NCBI RefSeq assembly: GCF_018812025.1
Contig: NC_063049.1
Coordinates: forward strand, 14,527,734 to 14,591,733
Direction of reading: 5' to 3'
DNA length: 64,000 bases
Source of the DNA: Megalobrama amblycephala
Taxonomy: Eukaryota > Chordata > Actinopteri > Cypriniformes > Xenocyprididae
Shown: one piece after another, positions 11,542 through 22,707 of the stretch
Layout: every line of letters begins with the position of its first letter
How positions within the stretch are numbered: the stretch's first letter is position 1
Made by a program: the position numbers and the translations under genes
The notes under the pieces: generated by a model
Database searches by the model: none
What the model was told of the DNA's origin: nothing
What the model saw: only the letters and a program-made list of their open reading frames with translations

Positions 11542-13227
11542 TGTGGCGAGCAGGGCGGGCGAGAGCCGTGAGGGAACGGCGCGAGGCCGGTGACGCGATT
11601 GAGAATGAGCATCACCTGTGAGGCGCGCCGGCCTCGAGTCTCTCAGGGAGGAGCTCCGGAGGCATAAAATGGAGGAGCGACGACAGTGAAGGACGAGAGA
11701 GGACCAGGCCTGGACTTTATGTTATGTTTTATTATGTTTGTGTTATTATGTTATGTTACTTTCATTTGGTATTTGTTTATTTTGGAATTAAAGTTTTGTT
11801 GAACGCTTCGCCGGTTCCCGCCTCCTTCTTCCCACATTTACGAACCGTGTTACATTGGTGCCGAAACCCGGGAGGAAGGAGGGACATGCTGTCGGGAGTG
11901 AAGACCGCGAGAGGCTGCCTGAGGCGGTGGTACTGGAGCCTTGAGAAAGGTGGGACGGAGACCCGGATGCTGTGCTCCTGGGACGAGGTGGGGTGGCTGC
12001 CGTCCTGGAGGGAGCAGAGGAGTGCCGTTGTCTGCTGTGGGCCGGAGCCTGCTACCGTCCGCCATGAAGGGGAGGAGCAGGGGACGGCGGACTCGCTGCC
12101 GGCTGCCCTCAACCGGAGGAGCCATCGCCGGCCACCAGGAGGCGGTCAAGGATCGGGCCGTCCACTGAGCGTCCAGTGCCATCGCATGGCACCGCGAGAA
12201 AGAGCCTCTCAGCTGGCTGAGGACCGAGCGGCAGTGTGTCTGGGAGCCGGACCAAGAAATTTTTTTTCTCTCTCTTTTTCCTCTCTCCCCTCTCTCGTTC
12301 TGTCGCTCCCCTTGCTCCCCTTGCCCCTCCGGTTCCCGCCTCCTTCTTCCCACATTTACGAACCGTGTTACATTGGTGCCGAAACCCGGGAGGAAGGAGG
12401 GACATGCTGTCGGGAGTGAAGACCGCGAGAGGCTGCCCGAGGCGGTGGTACTGGAGCCTTGAGAAAGGTGGGACGGAGACCCGGATGCCGTGCTCCTGGG
12501 ACGAGGTGGGGTGGCTGCCGTCCTGGAGGGAGCAGAGGAGTGCCGTTGTCTGCTGTGGGCCGGAGCCTGCTACCGTCCGCCATGAAGGGAAGGAGCAGGG
12601 GACGGCGGACTCGCTGCCGGCTGCCCTCAACCGGAGGAGCCATCGCCGGCCACCAGGAGGCGGTCAAGGATCGGGCCGTCCACTGAGCATCCAGTGCCAT
12701 CGCATGGCACCGCGAGAAAGAGCCTCTCAGCTGGCTGAGGACCGAGCGGCAGTGTGTCTGGGAGCCGGACCAAGAAATTTTTTTTTCTCTCTCTTTTTCC
12801 TCTCTCCCCTCTCTCGTCGCTCCCCTTGCTTCCCTCTCCTTTCTCTCGTCTCGTCTGTCCTTACCCCCAGGTGCTGCGACCGCCGAGACAGGCCCCGGGG
12901 GGGGAATAGAGCGCAGTCTCGGGAGTACCCCCCGGCTTGCGAGGGGCGATGGGGGTATGTGACGAGCAGGGCGGGCGAGAGCCGTGAGGCCTGAGGCCTC
13001 GAGTCTCTCACGGAGGAGCTCCGAAGGCATAAAAGGAGGAGCGACGACAGTGAAGGACGAGAGAGGACCAGGCCTGGACTTTATGTTATGTTTTATGATG
13101 TTTGTGACGTCCGCGAGGGTCTGCCAGCATTACTTTCATTTTGTATTTGTTTATTTTGGAATTAAAGTTTTGTTGAACGTTCGCCGGTTCCCGCCTCATT
13201 CTTCCAACATTTACGAACCGTGTTACA
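11542..13227 (+). mobile_element. short non-autonomous LTR retrotransposon (TRIM-like)
   Basis: The 5' LTR spans 11542-11854 and the 3' LTR 12958-13227. Both start TGTGRCGAGCAGGGCGGG and end CGTGTTACA, and ATATG is duplicated at 11537-11541 and 13228-13232. A primer-binding site TGGTGCCGAAACCCGGG lies at 11856-11872. A purine tract, GGGGCGATGGGGG, precedes the 3' LTR. The interior is only 1.1 kb and holds no gag, protease, reverse transcriptase or integrase; its open frames are GC-rich leader sequence. The LTRs differ by an indel of about 50 bp, so the copy is not brand new. It would depend on enzymes from another element. Confidence 0.9.
11813..12848 (+). repeat. 518-bp tandem duplication containing LTR tail, primer-binding site and leader
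   Basis: The block 11813-12330 is repeated at 12331-12848 with few changes. Each copy begins with the last 42 bp of the LTR and includes its own TGGTGCCGAAACCCGGG (second copy at about 12374). The near-identity of the copies makes the duplication recent relative to the divergence of the flanking LTRs. Confidence 0.9.
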
Positions 13228-13976
13228 ATATGTTATTCTTACAACCTGATTTTTAAACTGTTTTGTTTTTTGCATCCTCGTTTCAGGCTGAAACATCTGA
13301 TGTAGCCCCATTGTGTACGTAAGTGTTGTGTTTATTTTCACGTGTATCAGGTTTATGACAAAGAATTCAGCGAATAAATTATTTTATTTTGGCAATTATT
13401 TTAAGCATTACTTTAAGACGCATCTTTTCTGAAGTATAACAGGACACATTACTGAGATCATATGCTTGAGATGTGAGTCCTTGTGTTCACAAAAATGCTA
13501 TGGTGAATGAATGCACAATATTCACTTCTCTCTCTTTATCTCTCTCTCTCTCTCTCTTTGCTTTTCTGCTTTTAGGCTCTTTGACATATAAACTGAGCAT
13601 GGCTCAAGAACCAGGAAGGTGGGGAAATGACCTTCTCTGAAATATGGTTTTGTTAACGTAAGTATTGCACCTAATTTCACATGTGATGTAATCAGCTTTA
13701 TGGCAAAGAATGGACTACTTGCAATGAGACTTGTAACACACTTACGTTTTGAAATAATACAACTTGCCTATTTCCGCTTAGTGATCGATGCTGCAGTGTG
13801 TGTGAGACCTGATGAATAAGATCAGAACAAACCTTTATTTATTTTTATTAAATATTTTAATCCCTATTTTTCATTGACAATCATTTCACTGTATGTAATT
13901 CACACAAATCTTAGTATTCAAATTCTTAATTTTTAAAGTATATTTGTCAGTCCGCTGTCAGTGTGTTACTGTTTAA

Positions 13977-14315
13977 GAGGGTTAGTTCACCCAAAAATGA
14001 AAATTCTGTCATTAATTACTCACCCTCATGTCGTTCCACACCCGTAAGACCTTCGTTCATCTTCAGAACACAAATTAAGATATTTTTGATGCGAGAGCTT
14101 TCTGTCACATGTCACAGAGACAAGTGGATTACTTTAACAATGTGTTTCCTACCATTAAGTTGTGCTGCTGCCTATGGAGGAACAGAAAGCTCTCAGATTT
14201 CATCAAAAAATATCTCCATTTGTGATCCAAAGATGAACAAATGTCTTACGGGTGTGGAACAACACGAGGGCAAGTAATTAACAAACACAAATTTAATTTT
14301 TGGGTAAACTAACCC
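13977..14315. mobile_element. TTAA-flanked miniature element (GGGTTAGTTCACCC family)
   Basis: The ends GAGGGTTAGTTCACCC and the reverse complement of GGGTAAACTAACCC pair, with TTAA on each side (13973-13976 and 14316-14319). The interior is itself nearly palindromic, with AGAGCTTTCTGT mirrored by ACAGAAAGCTCT. Very common in cyprinid DNA; fragments recur at 24209 and 40628. Confidence 0.7.
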
Positions 14316-15381
14316 TTAAAGATTCATTTAAATATTTAACATTGCTAAATGTCTCGAAGCAGGTACCACTTATTTAACAATTTTAAAAAACTGGGATAAG
14401 AGCACCAACACACATAAGCTAAATTCAACAGGTATTAAATATGAGAAAAACAGTAAGAGAAAAACAGTTAATGAGAAGATGAGCACTGGACTGCAGCAGG
14501 TTAGTGGTGTATGTAGGTGAGCTGAATGCTTTTACCAGAAACTCCTGAGATGTAGTACGACATACAACGCGGAAGCAGTTGTGCATATAGTCCATTCAAT
14601 GAATGAGCAATTTCATTGAATACAATTATAAGCATTATTTTTTAGTTGCATCTTTTCTGGAGTGTTAAGTGGACATTTTAACTTACTGCAATCAAATGCT
14701 TAGGCTGTTAGTCCTTGTGTTCACAAAAATGCTATGGTGCATATATTCACAATATTTATTACTGTTTTCTCTCTCTCTCCTTTTTTTTCTCTTTCTTTTC
14801 TGCTTTTTAAGCACTTTGACATCAACCGTGAACACGGCTCAAGAAACAAGAAGGGAAAGTAACTTCCAAGACTGGCAACACTGTGCAAAAAAGGAGCAGT
14901 ACTGAAAAAATTGTAGGCCTACTATTTGTTTTTACTCCACATTTGGAAAAATGTTAAAAGTAAATAAGATTGCTGTATTGTTCATTGATAACTGTTGAGT
15001 GCATTTAAAATGTTGACCTTTCAACATTGCAATTTTCTGTTTTCCATAAAAAAAAATAAAAAAAATAAAAAAGTTTTAAAACTCAAAGTATGTTGCTTTC
15101 CATTTCCTATGCCATAACATAATAACAAAAGTACATTTTTAATTATTTAATGACAAATATAAGTGTGGTATGAAAAGCTGTATAAATGCAGTTAATAGCT
15201 GTAGATAAACAGTATAATGCCGTAAAAGTACACAATATTACAGCAGGATACTGTATTTGGTAATTACAGTACTATACTGTAAATGTTGTTTACAGAAGTA
15301 GTACTGTAAAAATACAGTAAGTGGCTGGCAACCCAGCTGCCAGTATTTTACTGTAAATTTACAGTGAAAAGTTTTACAGTG

Positions 15382-16379
15382 CAGTCTGCTTCTGACGATT
15401 ATACGATTTGAGAGCGTTTCAGGCTGATTTAACAGCTGTAAACTAAGCAATTTGCAATTGCACCAATCAGTTCTTTAGTATTAACCCTAACATTGAAAGT
15501 AACACATGCCTCAGCCTTTTTTTTTTTTTTTTAACAACACCCTAAGCAAGCAAATGTTTGTTTGTTTTTTCTACAACTCTGCCCTCACAACAAGAGAAAA
15601 ATTGCAGTGAGTAGGCAGTAGTTGCAAGGCCTCAACATCCCATTTGTTTTTTACAACAGGGACACACAGGAACACGCAACTAATGCCAAACATTATATTA
15701 ATTACAGTTAATATAAAAAATCCTCTGAACAAAATTCCCCTGAATCACCCGAGTAAACAGAGCCAATGCTAACTTCATCTCTAAGTAATACAACCTTTGA
15801 ACACGTTTCAATTAAGCACTAGTATGATATAATACTGGTATAAGAGGGGGGGCAACAGATGATTGATTTGGGGTTGTTTGCAGTAATTTATGAACAGATA
15901 CAAGGAAGCTCTGACTGGCTACTTATAAGGACGTACGATTGAATGATCGACTCGTTCATAGCAGGAGTCTCTGATATCAAACTGTGGGATTACTGAAGAG
16001 TTGATTGGTCCCTCAGAGATTTCCCATTGAGATGAAGTAGTGCTAAGAAACTGCTCGATTCCTTCTCTGTAAACCTACTAACACTGCTAAAGGTTGGGGA
16101 ATAGCCTCAAGCAAGATGATGAGGCTGTGGGAGTGTGAGGGGGAGGTACAAGCAAGCTTTCCGGCTTATTCATCCTTTCTCTCTATTCCCACCTTCCTCA
16201 GTTTTCGCTTCCTTCTCGCGCTAATCTGTGGGTGAGAATTACATCTTGAATTTGCCTAATAACATTTGTGTGTCATTTTCCGAGGTATTCTAAAACAACA
16301 CAGGAACACAGACACAAAGGCCATTGTTGTGTTTGTTTGACCACAGAAGATATAAAACATACAACAAAGTAAACAACAA
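15382..16379. other. no gene or element recognised
   Basis: No meaningful open frame, no paired ends and no motif that I can name. Confidence 0.5.
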
Positions 16380-16560
16380 TGTCTAGATCTAGGCACAGAG
16401 AGTAAACCAAGATCATAAGATCTCAGAGTCCAATAGAGAGTATACGGATGGAGAAAATCAGTCAGATACAGAGGGGCCAAATTATGGAGGGCTTTGTAAA
16501 CAAACAATATATTATGTATTCCGTACGTATAACAGGAAGCCAGTGCATAACGATTAAAAT
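16380..16560 (-). mobile_element. LINE 3'-end fragment (L2/CR1-like reverse transcriptase tail)
   Basis: On the minus strand the peptide L-H-W-L-P-V is followed, after a frameshift, by F-V-Y-K-A-L-H-N-L-A-P-L-Y-L-T-D-F and then L-R-S-Y-D-L-G-L-L-S-V-P-R-S-R. This order is the conserved region after the reverse transcriptase of L2/CR1-type LINEs in fish. The fragment is short and frameshifted, so it is a dead relic. Confidence 0.75.
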
Positions 16561-16797
16561 AGTTGTTATGGCCTCAGACTTGCTAGTGTCCACATGAAAT
16601 GCATTCATAACAGAAACTGAATATTTAGCAGGAAATTTGTTTTTTCTGCATAATATCCTGCACTGATGAGTCGTGCACAATAAGACAGGTATATTTATTA
16701 TGAAAATTGAGAACGTCCATTTTGATGTCATATTGTTTTTAAGGGGATAAATGTGTACTGTAAATGTTTGGATGTTATAGCATTTTCTGATATTTAA

Positions 16798-18138
16798 AGG
16801 TCCCATGACATGCTACTTTTTGGATGATTTTATATAGGCCTAAGTGGTCCTTAGTACTGTATCTGAAGTCTCTTTCCCGAAATTCAGCCTTGGTGCAGAA
16901 TTTCAGCCACTATGAGCCAGTCCAACAATGAGCTTTCCTCAGGACGTGCCGTTTCTGTGTCTGTAGCCTTAAATGCTAATGAGGAGGAGAGAGGCGGGGC
17001 AAGGTGGAGGGTGGGTGTGGCCTTAACCAGCTTGCGGCCACTGTACCATGCGCTAATGTTGACAGTGGATGTATTGCAATGGCTCATAGACAAGCGTTTC
17101 AGTTAAACCCAGAATCTGATCCGGATGGAGAAGCACCAGATGAAGAAGTTGCAACTCAGCGGCTACAGCAGGACGTCTCCGAATGGTTAGTTTAAAACAT
17201 TGTGTCTGGATACGGTACTTAAGTTGGTTTATGTATGCTGTTACAGTTATTATCATGTAGCTACATTGTTGGCTTTTCATGTTGCTCTGATTTGCTATCG
17301 TATATATATTACATAATTATCAGCTATAGACACTAACCAGCGCAACTAAATTAGTCAGACCTCTGCCATTATTACAAATACCTTTTCGGATAGGTGGTGT
17401 TGTGGAAAATGTGCTACTATGCCAACATCATTTATTTGTTTACATATTTTATATTTCATAAATCTTAAAGGTTTTTACAGTCTTTCTTATTACAATTACA
17501 TCAAGCTCTGCAATCTGGAAATGTGGATATCGCGTGCGCCAACTGCAGAACGGTTATCCAAACAACAAAGAAATGTACAACACTTGCGCACACACACACT
17601 TGATGCTATCTACCTTTACGTTAGCGACAGTAACTGGGCTGTATTAGCCCACGTTGAGGAAACAGTCGTCGGTGAGTGGCGCAGACATAAAAAACTTTGG
17701 GAAGTTGTATCGCCGCTTTACTAGAGAAAATAAAATTAACCTACTGTTTTTTCATAGGCTCGGATGAAGGAACTAAAAAAATACTTCGGTGTTCATTTGT
17801 ACATCCAAATACTGAGCAACTGCCATGCTTCGCTCGTTTGCAAGCCACAATGTCTCTTGAGGAAAAAAAAAATATTGTGCTCGAATCTCACTGTAGTAGC
17901 TCATTTTCTCATGGGCGGGCAAAGCAGAGAAAGGGGAGGTAACCTTTCCCCTTATGACGACATATAGGAAGGATTCCAGCCGTCTGAGCTTTCATTTTCT
18001 CAAATGCAAAGCAAAATACCCAGGGCTCAGTTTACACCCATCGCCTTTTCTAGCCACTGGGGGACCATATGCAGGCTAGGGGAACACATACTAATGTTAA
18101 AAAAACTCATAAAGTGAACTTTTCATGCCATAGGACCT
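16798..18138. mobile_element. TTAA-flanked DNA element (AGGTCCCATGACATG family)
   Basis: The ends AGGTCCCATGACATG and the reverse complement of CATGCCATAGGACCT are flanked by TTAA at 16794-16797 and 18139-18142. Length is 1.34 kb. The 16912-17195 part has short open frames with an acidic stretch (P-E-S-D-P-D-G-E-A-P-D-E-E) before a stop, which may be a captured or relic exon; I cannot name it. Confidence 0.75.
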
Positions 18139-18735
18139 TTAAGAACAATATTGTGTACTTTTTCTCCGGTAAAGAAAATTAATGGCTTAAGTGAAACACT
18201 GTGTTTCACTCCTGAATAAATCAGCTGTTTTAAACAAATCAACTTTTTTGAACAAATGAATTAGCTTTTTTTTAACGTCAGTGTTTTTGAATGAAAAAGC
18301 TGAATAAATTATTCAATGAATCACTCATAAACTTTTTTGTTTCTGAATTAATCAGTGTTTTTGAACAAACTGGTTAAATGATTGATTCAATGACTCACTC
18401 ATAAAGACAGTCACTGCATCTGAAATCTAATACTTCCCTACTATATATACTATATATGAAAAATAGTAGGTGAAAAGTCCCTGGATAACCTACAACTCAG
18501 CGATTCTGAAGTGTGCATTCGATGGACACTTTCCCATTAGGCCACGGGAAAGGATTTGTGAATGGCAGTGAAGTAGGCAACTGAAACCTGTCGGTCATAT
18601 GACACTAAAAACATGGCAGATGTAGTACGTCCGAATTTCATTCACACTACCCATATTCACATTATATTCTACGTTTTCCTAAAACAGCAGGCATGAATAC
18701 TACTTTCCGGCAAGACTCTGAAGTGTGCATCCAGT

Positions 18736-19287
18736 TAGAGCTGCACGATTAATCATATCGCAATCGCAATCGCGATGTCAAGCTTGTGCGATTATATGAC
18801 GCAAAATGCTGCGATTTTATGAAATAAAATAATAATAATAATAAGTTAATAAATAAATTAAATAAATACATGTGTGGACACAACAACCCATTATCTGAGA
18901 GCTGTTTGTCCATTTTATACACCGCTAATAAAAAGAAGACCAGTCAGTTTCAGTTTAGGCAGTGGCATGTGTGGCGCGCATGGTCATGTCATAACTTTTT
19001 TCCAGTGTGCAGCGGAGAGTTATATGGCGATATTTTGGCTATAAGATTATAAAACCAGATTAGTAGTGGTTGATTCAAGGCCCACGGTTCGGGACGCATG
19101 TGATTCGCGGATCAATTGAAAGTTTAACCGCAATAGAGTGAAAGGATATCATTTGAACATGTTTTGTCTTGATAGTTTACACATTAAATAGATATAAAAC
19201 CATTCCAGCGCTAGAAGATTTAATTCGGTATCGCACGCAGCGCTGTTATCGGTGCGCACATGACGCACATACATACAAGGCTCGCGC

Positions 19288-19322
<35 letters not shown>

Positions 19323-20273
19323 CGTTATAGCTCGCGAACTCACAAATTGATTTCTCTTTCGCGTCCTCAATGCACTTGGATGGTCACATACACGCATTAT
19401 GTCAGTCAAAATACCCCTCTCAGCAAGTATGCTCGTAAACACATTCGGTTATATCTTAATTGAACGAGGTGAGAATTCGGACGTGTATCTATCTGATGTG
19501 TGCGTGCATGTCTTACTCTTAAAGTGACAGCAACCTATAAATACCTGCTGTTGTCTGTCATGTAAATCAAACAACAAAACACAGCTTTAACAAAGATTAA
19601 TCTATATTGAATTTATACAATGAACAGTGTCATTTTACATTTAATTATTACATTTCTGTGCATGAAAATTAATACTACAGTTAGACCTTATACTTTATTT
19701 GTAACTTTATGTTGTATTTATCTATGCTTGTTGTAATTGGTGTACAGTATTTGTTCTTTTTACAGACTGTTCACTTGCCTTTAATAATGTATTATTTAGG
19801 CTAGTAGTTTATGCTGTGGTATCAGAATAGTTTAAGTGGGCTAAGTAATAAATGCAAAGTTAAGTTACCCCTATCCAATTTTTTTTTTTTTTGTGCTGAT
19901 CTGAAAAATGATCTGATCCGTGACGTCATAACCGTGATGTGATCCGAACCGTGAATTTTGTGATCCGTTGAACCACTACAGATTAGTAAAGAAACAAATA
20001 TCTTAAATGGGATTATAACAAGTTTGCAGTAATACAAAGATGTTATTTAATTTCATTTTAATTTGAAAACGCTGTGCATTTGTTGTTGTTGCTAGTTTGA
20101 GTTGAGAAATACACATTTCAGCATTATCAGTAATCTGTGTGTGTATTTTCATTGAGAACCAAGCAAGATGACTCATGATACTATTTGTTTATTATATCGC
20201 TATCGCAAATCGCAATCGCAATATTGACCTCAATAATCGCAATATGACATTTTCCCCAAATCGTGCAGCCCTA
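18736..20273. mobile_element. hAT-type non-autonomous element
   Basis: The inverted ends are TAGAGCTGCACGATT and, reversed, TAGGGCTGCACGATT, flanked by a perfect 8-bp duplication CATCCAGT at 18728-18735 and 20274-20281. The subterminal zones are rich in GCAATCGCAATCG motifs on both sides. No transposase is visible, and the centre is occupied by another hAT element. Confidence 0.9.
19065..19979. mobile_element. second hAT-type element nested inside the first
   Basis: The inverted ends (AGTGGTTGATTC and, reversed, GTAGTGGTTCAACGG) enclose CACGGTTCGG-type motifs near both ends. An 8-bp duplication AGATTAGT lies at 19057-19064 and 19980-19987. About 0.9 kb, with a (GA)n run at 19291-19319 and no coding capacity. 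Confidence 0.85.
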
Positions 20274-21217
20274 CATCCAGTGGACACTTTAATATCCCAA
20301 GAGGGCACAACATGAAAAATAAATATATGTCCGGATTACATTCATACTACACATATTTATACTACTGTATATAGAAAATAGTTTTTATGGGTCACCCTTC
20401 TCAGAGGGTATACAATTTTCAGATACATCCAGTCAGTTGTTTTGTACTTGAATTAATCAGTTTTTGAACAAATTGGTTGAATGAATGTTTCAATGATTTA
20501 CTCAAAGACAGTCACTTGTTTCGTTGCTGAAGCTGAATGAATCATTGTTTTTAACAGTCACTTTTCACCACCCACTGGCATAATGACGTAAATTTCCACC
20601 ACTAATTCAGACAGTCTGGAACAAACACAGTCAAGAGGAATGATACAAACAGTGATAAGTCCCAGTGGACCAGAGTTAACATCTGTATAAAATAACAATA
20701 TATTATTTTTTATATAATCATCCAACTGTTATACAACTTTCAGTAAAGCAGAAATTACACACTTCCTCTTTAAGGCATCCAACATGATGGGGAAGTGCTA
20801 ATAGTTTCCCTGCATTCCAGGTATTCGCTTTGTCCAATGTAAATTCTACAGGGTACTGCATTATCATCAAGTATTGGGCGTAACACAGTACAAGTAATCA
20901 GATTACTTTTTTCAAGTAACTAGTAAAGTAACACAATTTTAAACTTACAACAAAATATGAGTTACTTTTTCAAATAATGGAAGTTACTTTATTTTCCCAT
21001 TAATTGACTGACACCTCTCCTGATTACGTGTAGAGATAAATCAGGAGTAAGGTGTAGAGGAATTGCGTGCACTGTGTAAACATGATGGTTATTGTAGTTC
21101 TAGACTAAATGTGGGCATGTGAGCAGAATCAGTATTCCGCAAAATAGAAAAACAATGAAATGCAAACTCAGAAACTTGCAATGATTAAATAGGTTAAATT
21201 ACACAAATATACTTTCC

Positions 21218-22245
21218 CCCGGTTTCACAGACAAGGCTTAAGCTAGTCCTGGACTAAAAAAAGCATGTTTGAGCTGTTTTAAAGCTGCAGTCCGTAAGAT
21301 TTGCCTCTTTGTCGCCATCTCTGTTTGAAACCTGAAATTGCAGTTGTTTCCGGAATTATCATCTTTACGTGGGTTGTGCCTCGGCATGTCTCCTCAGCGC
21401 GGATTAATCTAATGTTTGCTGTCAATCACTACACCGGTGTGGATACTGTACTTCGGAATCACAGATTGTAGCCTTGAAGTATGACCAAAATAAGAATTTT
21501 CACCAGAAAATGTCATCTGAACAAGTAAGTAACATGTCTGCCACTTTTGTTCTAACCAACTGAGGGAAAAAAAATAAAATAATAAATTGCGCTACCAATC
21601 TAACGATCGCTCAGACCACATCAAACCGTGCAAATTATTATTATACTTTGTTCTCAAATTGTTAATGTTAACAACATCAGTATTGCGTGACTATGTGTAT
21701 TTACTTTCAATTTCTGTACAGTCTAATCTCTAACGTTAATTTGTCATACCATACAATCTGCCATCAAAATGATAAGTTTAATTATTGCAGCTGCTGTGAG
21801 AAAAGGCTATAAATGATCCACCTCACATGCGATGTAGCCTACTAGCTGGGTTTCGTTCTTTATGTAAACAGACATGACGCAATGACACAAAGACAAACGG
21901 TGATATGCTTGAATTTTCCGTGAAAACCCACCAGTACAACCCGAATTATAAAAGATTATTACAAGCTTACCATTGTGAATTCGGTAAGGAGATAGTTTTG
22001 AACACTGGCTGGTTATGTACTGCAATTGATTTTGGATAATTTTTAACCAAAAAAAGTTACAGACAGCAGCTTCAACTGAAAGAACTTGTACTGCATACTT
22101 AAAATATTCAGTGACATTGTTTTGTCTTAAGATGCACACAGTATTTTATATTTCTTTTCAGGGTACATTTTTAAAAGCTACTTAAATGTCCTAATTGAAC
22201 TAAGCCTAATCCTGGCTTATTCTAAGCCCTGTCTGTGAAACCGGG
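21218..22245. mobile_element. DNA element with CCGGTTTCACAGACA ends, nested
   Basis: CCCGGTTTCACAGACAAGGC at the left is mirrored by GTCTGTGAAACCGGG at the right, with TAGTCCTGGACTAAA near the left end and TAATCCTGGCTTA near the right. I recognise this as a common palindromic cyprinid repeat. It is split in the middle by another element. Confidence 0.7.
21284..22074. mobile_element. TTAA-type element (AGCTGCAGTCCGTAA ends), innermost
   Basis: The left end AGCTGCAGTCCGTAAG follows TTAA at 21280-21283. The right end TTACAGACAGCAGCT is followed by TCAA, a degraded TTAA. The host element reads continuously across the insertion. Confidence 0.6.
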
Positions 22246-22707
22246 CCATTATGAATTTAATCTCTCTTTATTGTCTTTTCTGCTGACCTTTGATGGTCCA
22301 ATTCAACCATATTATGAAGCAAAATTGACTTAGATAAATATCAGTTTTTTTTCTTTCTTTTTTTTTATTGCTGAAGTAAAAGTGGTGAATTTTCTTCCCC
22401 TGCATCCTCTGCAGTCTAGAATTATTTTATTTCAGCTGCGTACATTTATAGGAGTGAATTTGCTACTTATTCATTTCACTTTTGGTATAAAAAGGCCTTC
22501 ACATTTGTGAAAAACTAAGGCCTTTTTTGTTTATAAAAACAAGCAAGCAAGCCTACCCCAGACGAGAAAAAGTAACGCAACAGTAATGTAACATTATTTT
22601 CCATAAAAAGTAACTAAGTAATGCAATTAGTTACTTTCTTTTAGGGAATAATGCAATATTGTAATGCATTACTTTTAAAAGTAACTTTCCCCAACACTGA
22701 TTATCAT

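Larger units (their letters stand above)
11300..14900 (+). other. series of exon-like segments inside the CACTA-like element
   Basis: Splice-like boundaries occur in a plausible order. There is a donor after 11370 (ACACG|GTAAGTC). A 32-bp segment at 13287-13318 lies between TTTCAG and GTAAGTG. An 82-bp segment at 13576-13657 lies between a long pyrimidine tract plus TTTTAG and GTAAGTA. A last segment starts at 14812 after another pyrimidine tract and TTTAAG. The third and fourth segments and their upstream tracts are related copies. No long frame runs through them, so any transcript would be non-coding or encode a short peptide. This is inference from splice consensus only. Confidence 0.35.
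11141..15381. mobile_element. CACTA (EnSpm)-like element, 4.2 kb, with exon-like segments
   Basis: The ends start CACTGTAAAACTTT and are followed on both sides by ACTGTAAATTTACAG. Both subterminal zones are full of short palindromes of CTGTA/TACAG, as expected for CACTA elements. No clear 3-bp target duplication is visible, only CA on each side. The interior holds no transposase frame but has several splice-like segments (see 11300-14900), an LTR element at 11542 and a TTAA miniature at 13977. Confidence 0.5.
18416..20438. mobile_element. miniature element (CATCTGAAAT ends) interrupted by a hAT element
   Basis: The left end GCATCTGAAATC and the reverse complement of the right end (GTATCTGAAAATTG) pair imperfectly. 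The interior matches a common cyprinid repeat (ACTTCCCTACTATATA). Its middle, AAGTGTGCATCCAGT, is split by a hAT element and resumes with CATCCAGTGGACAC. It sits in a degenerate tandem array (ATTAATCAGTGTTTTTGAAC-type units) whose remnants flank it at 18190-18415 and 20440-20570. Confidence 0.6.
20868..22699. mobile_element. hAT-type element with nested insertions
   Basis: The ends are CAAGTATTGGGCGTAAC at the left and, reversed, CAGTGTTGGGGAAAGTTAC at the right, flanked by the 8-bp duplication ATTATCAT at 20860-20867 and 22700-22707. The ends are related to those of the copy at 27395. The interior is taken up by two further elements. Confidence 0.85.

Noticed and set aside
11724..13030. GC-rich open frames of 167-252 residues on both strands
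   Set aside because: They lie in the untranslated leader and LTR of the short retrotransposon, overlap on opposite strands and show no gag motif.
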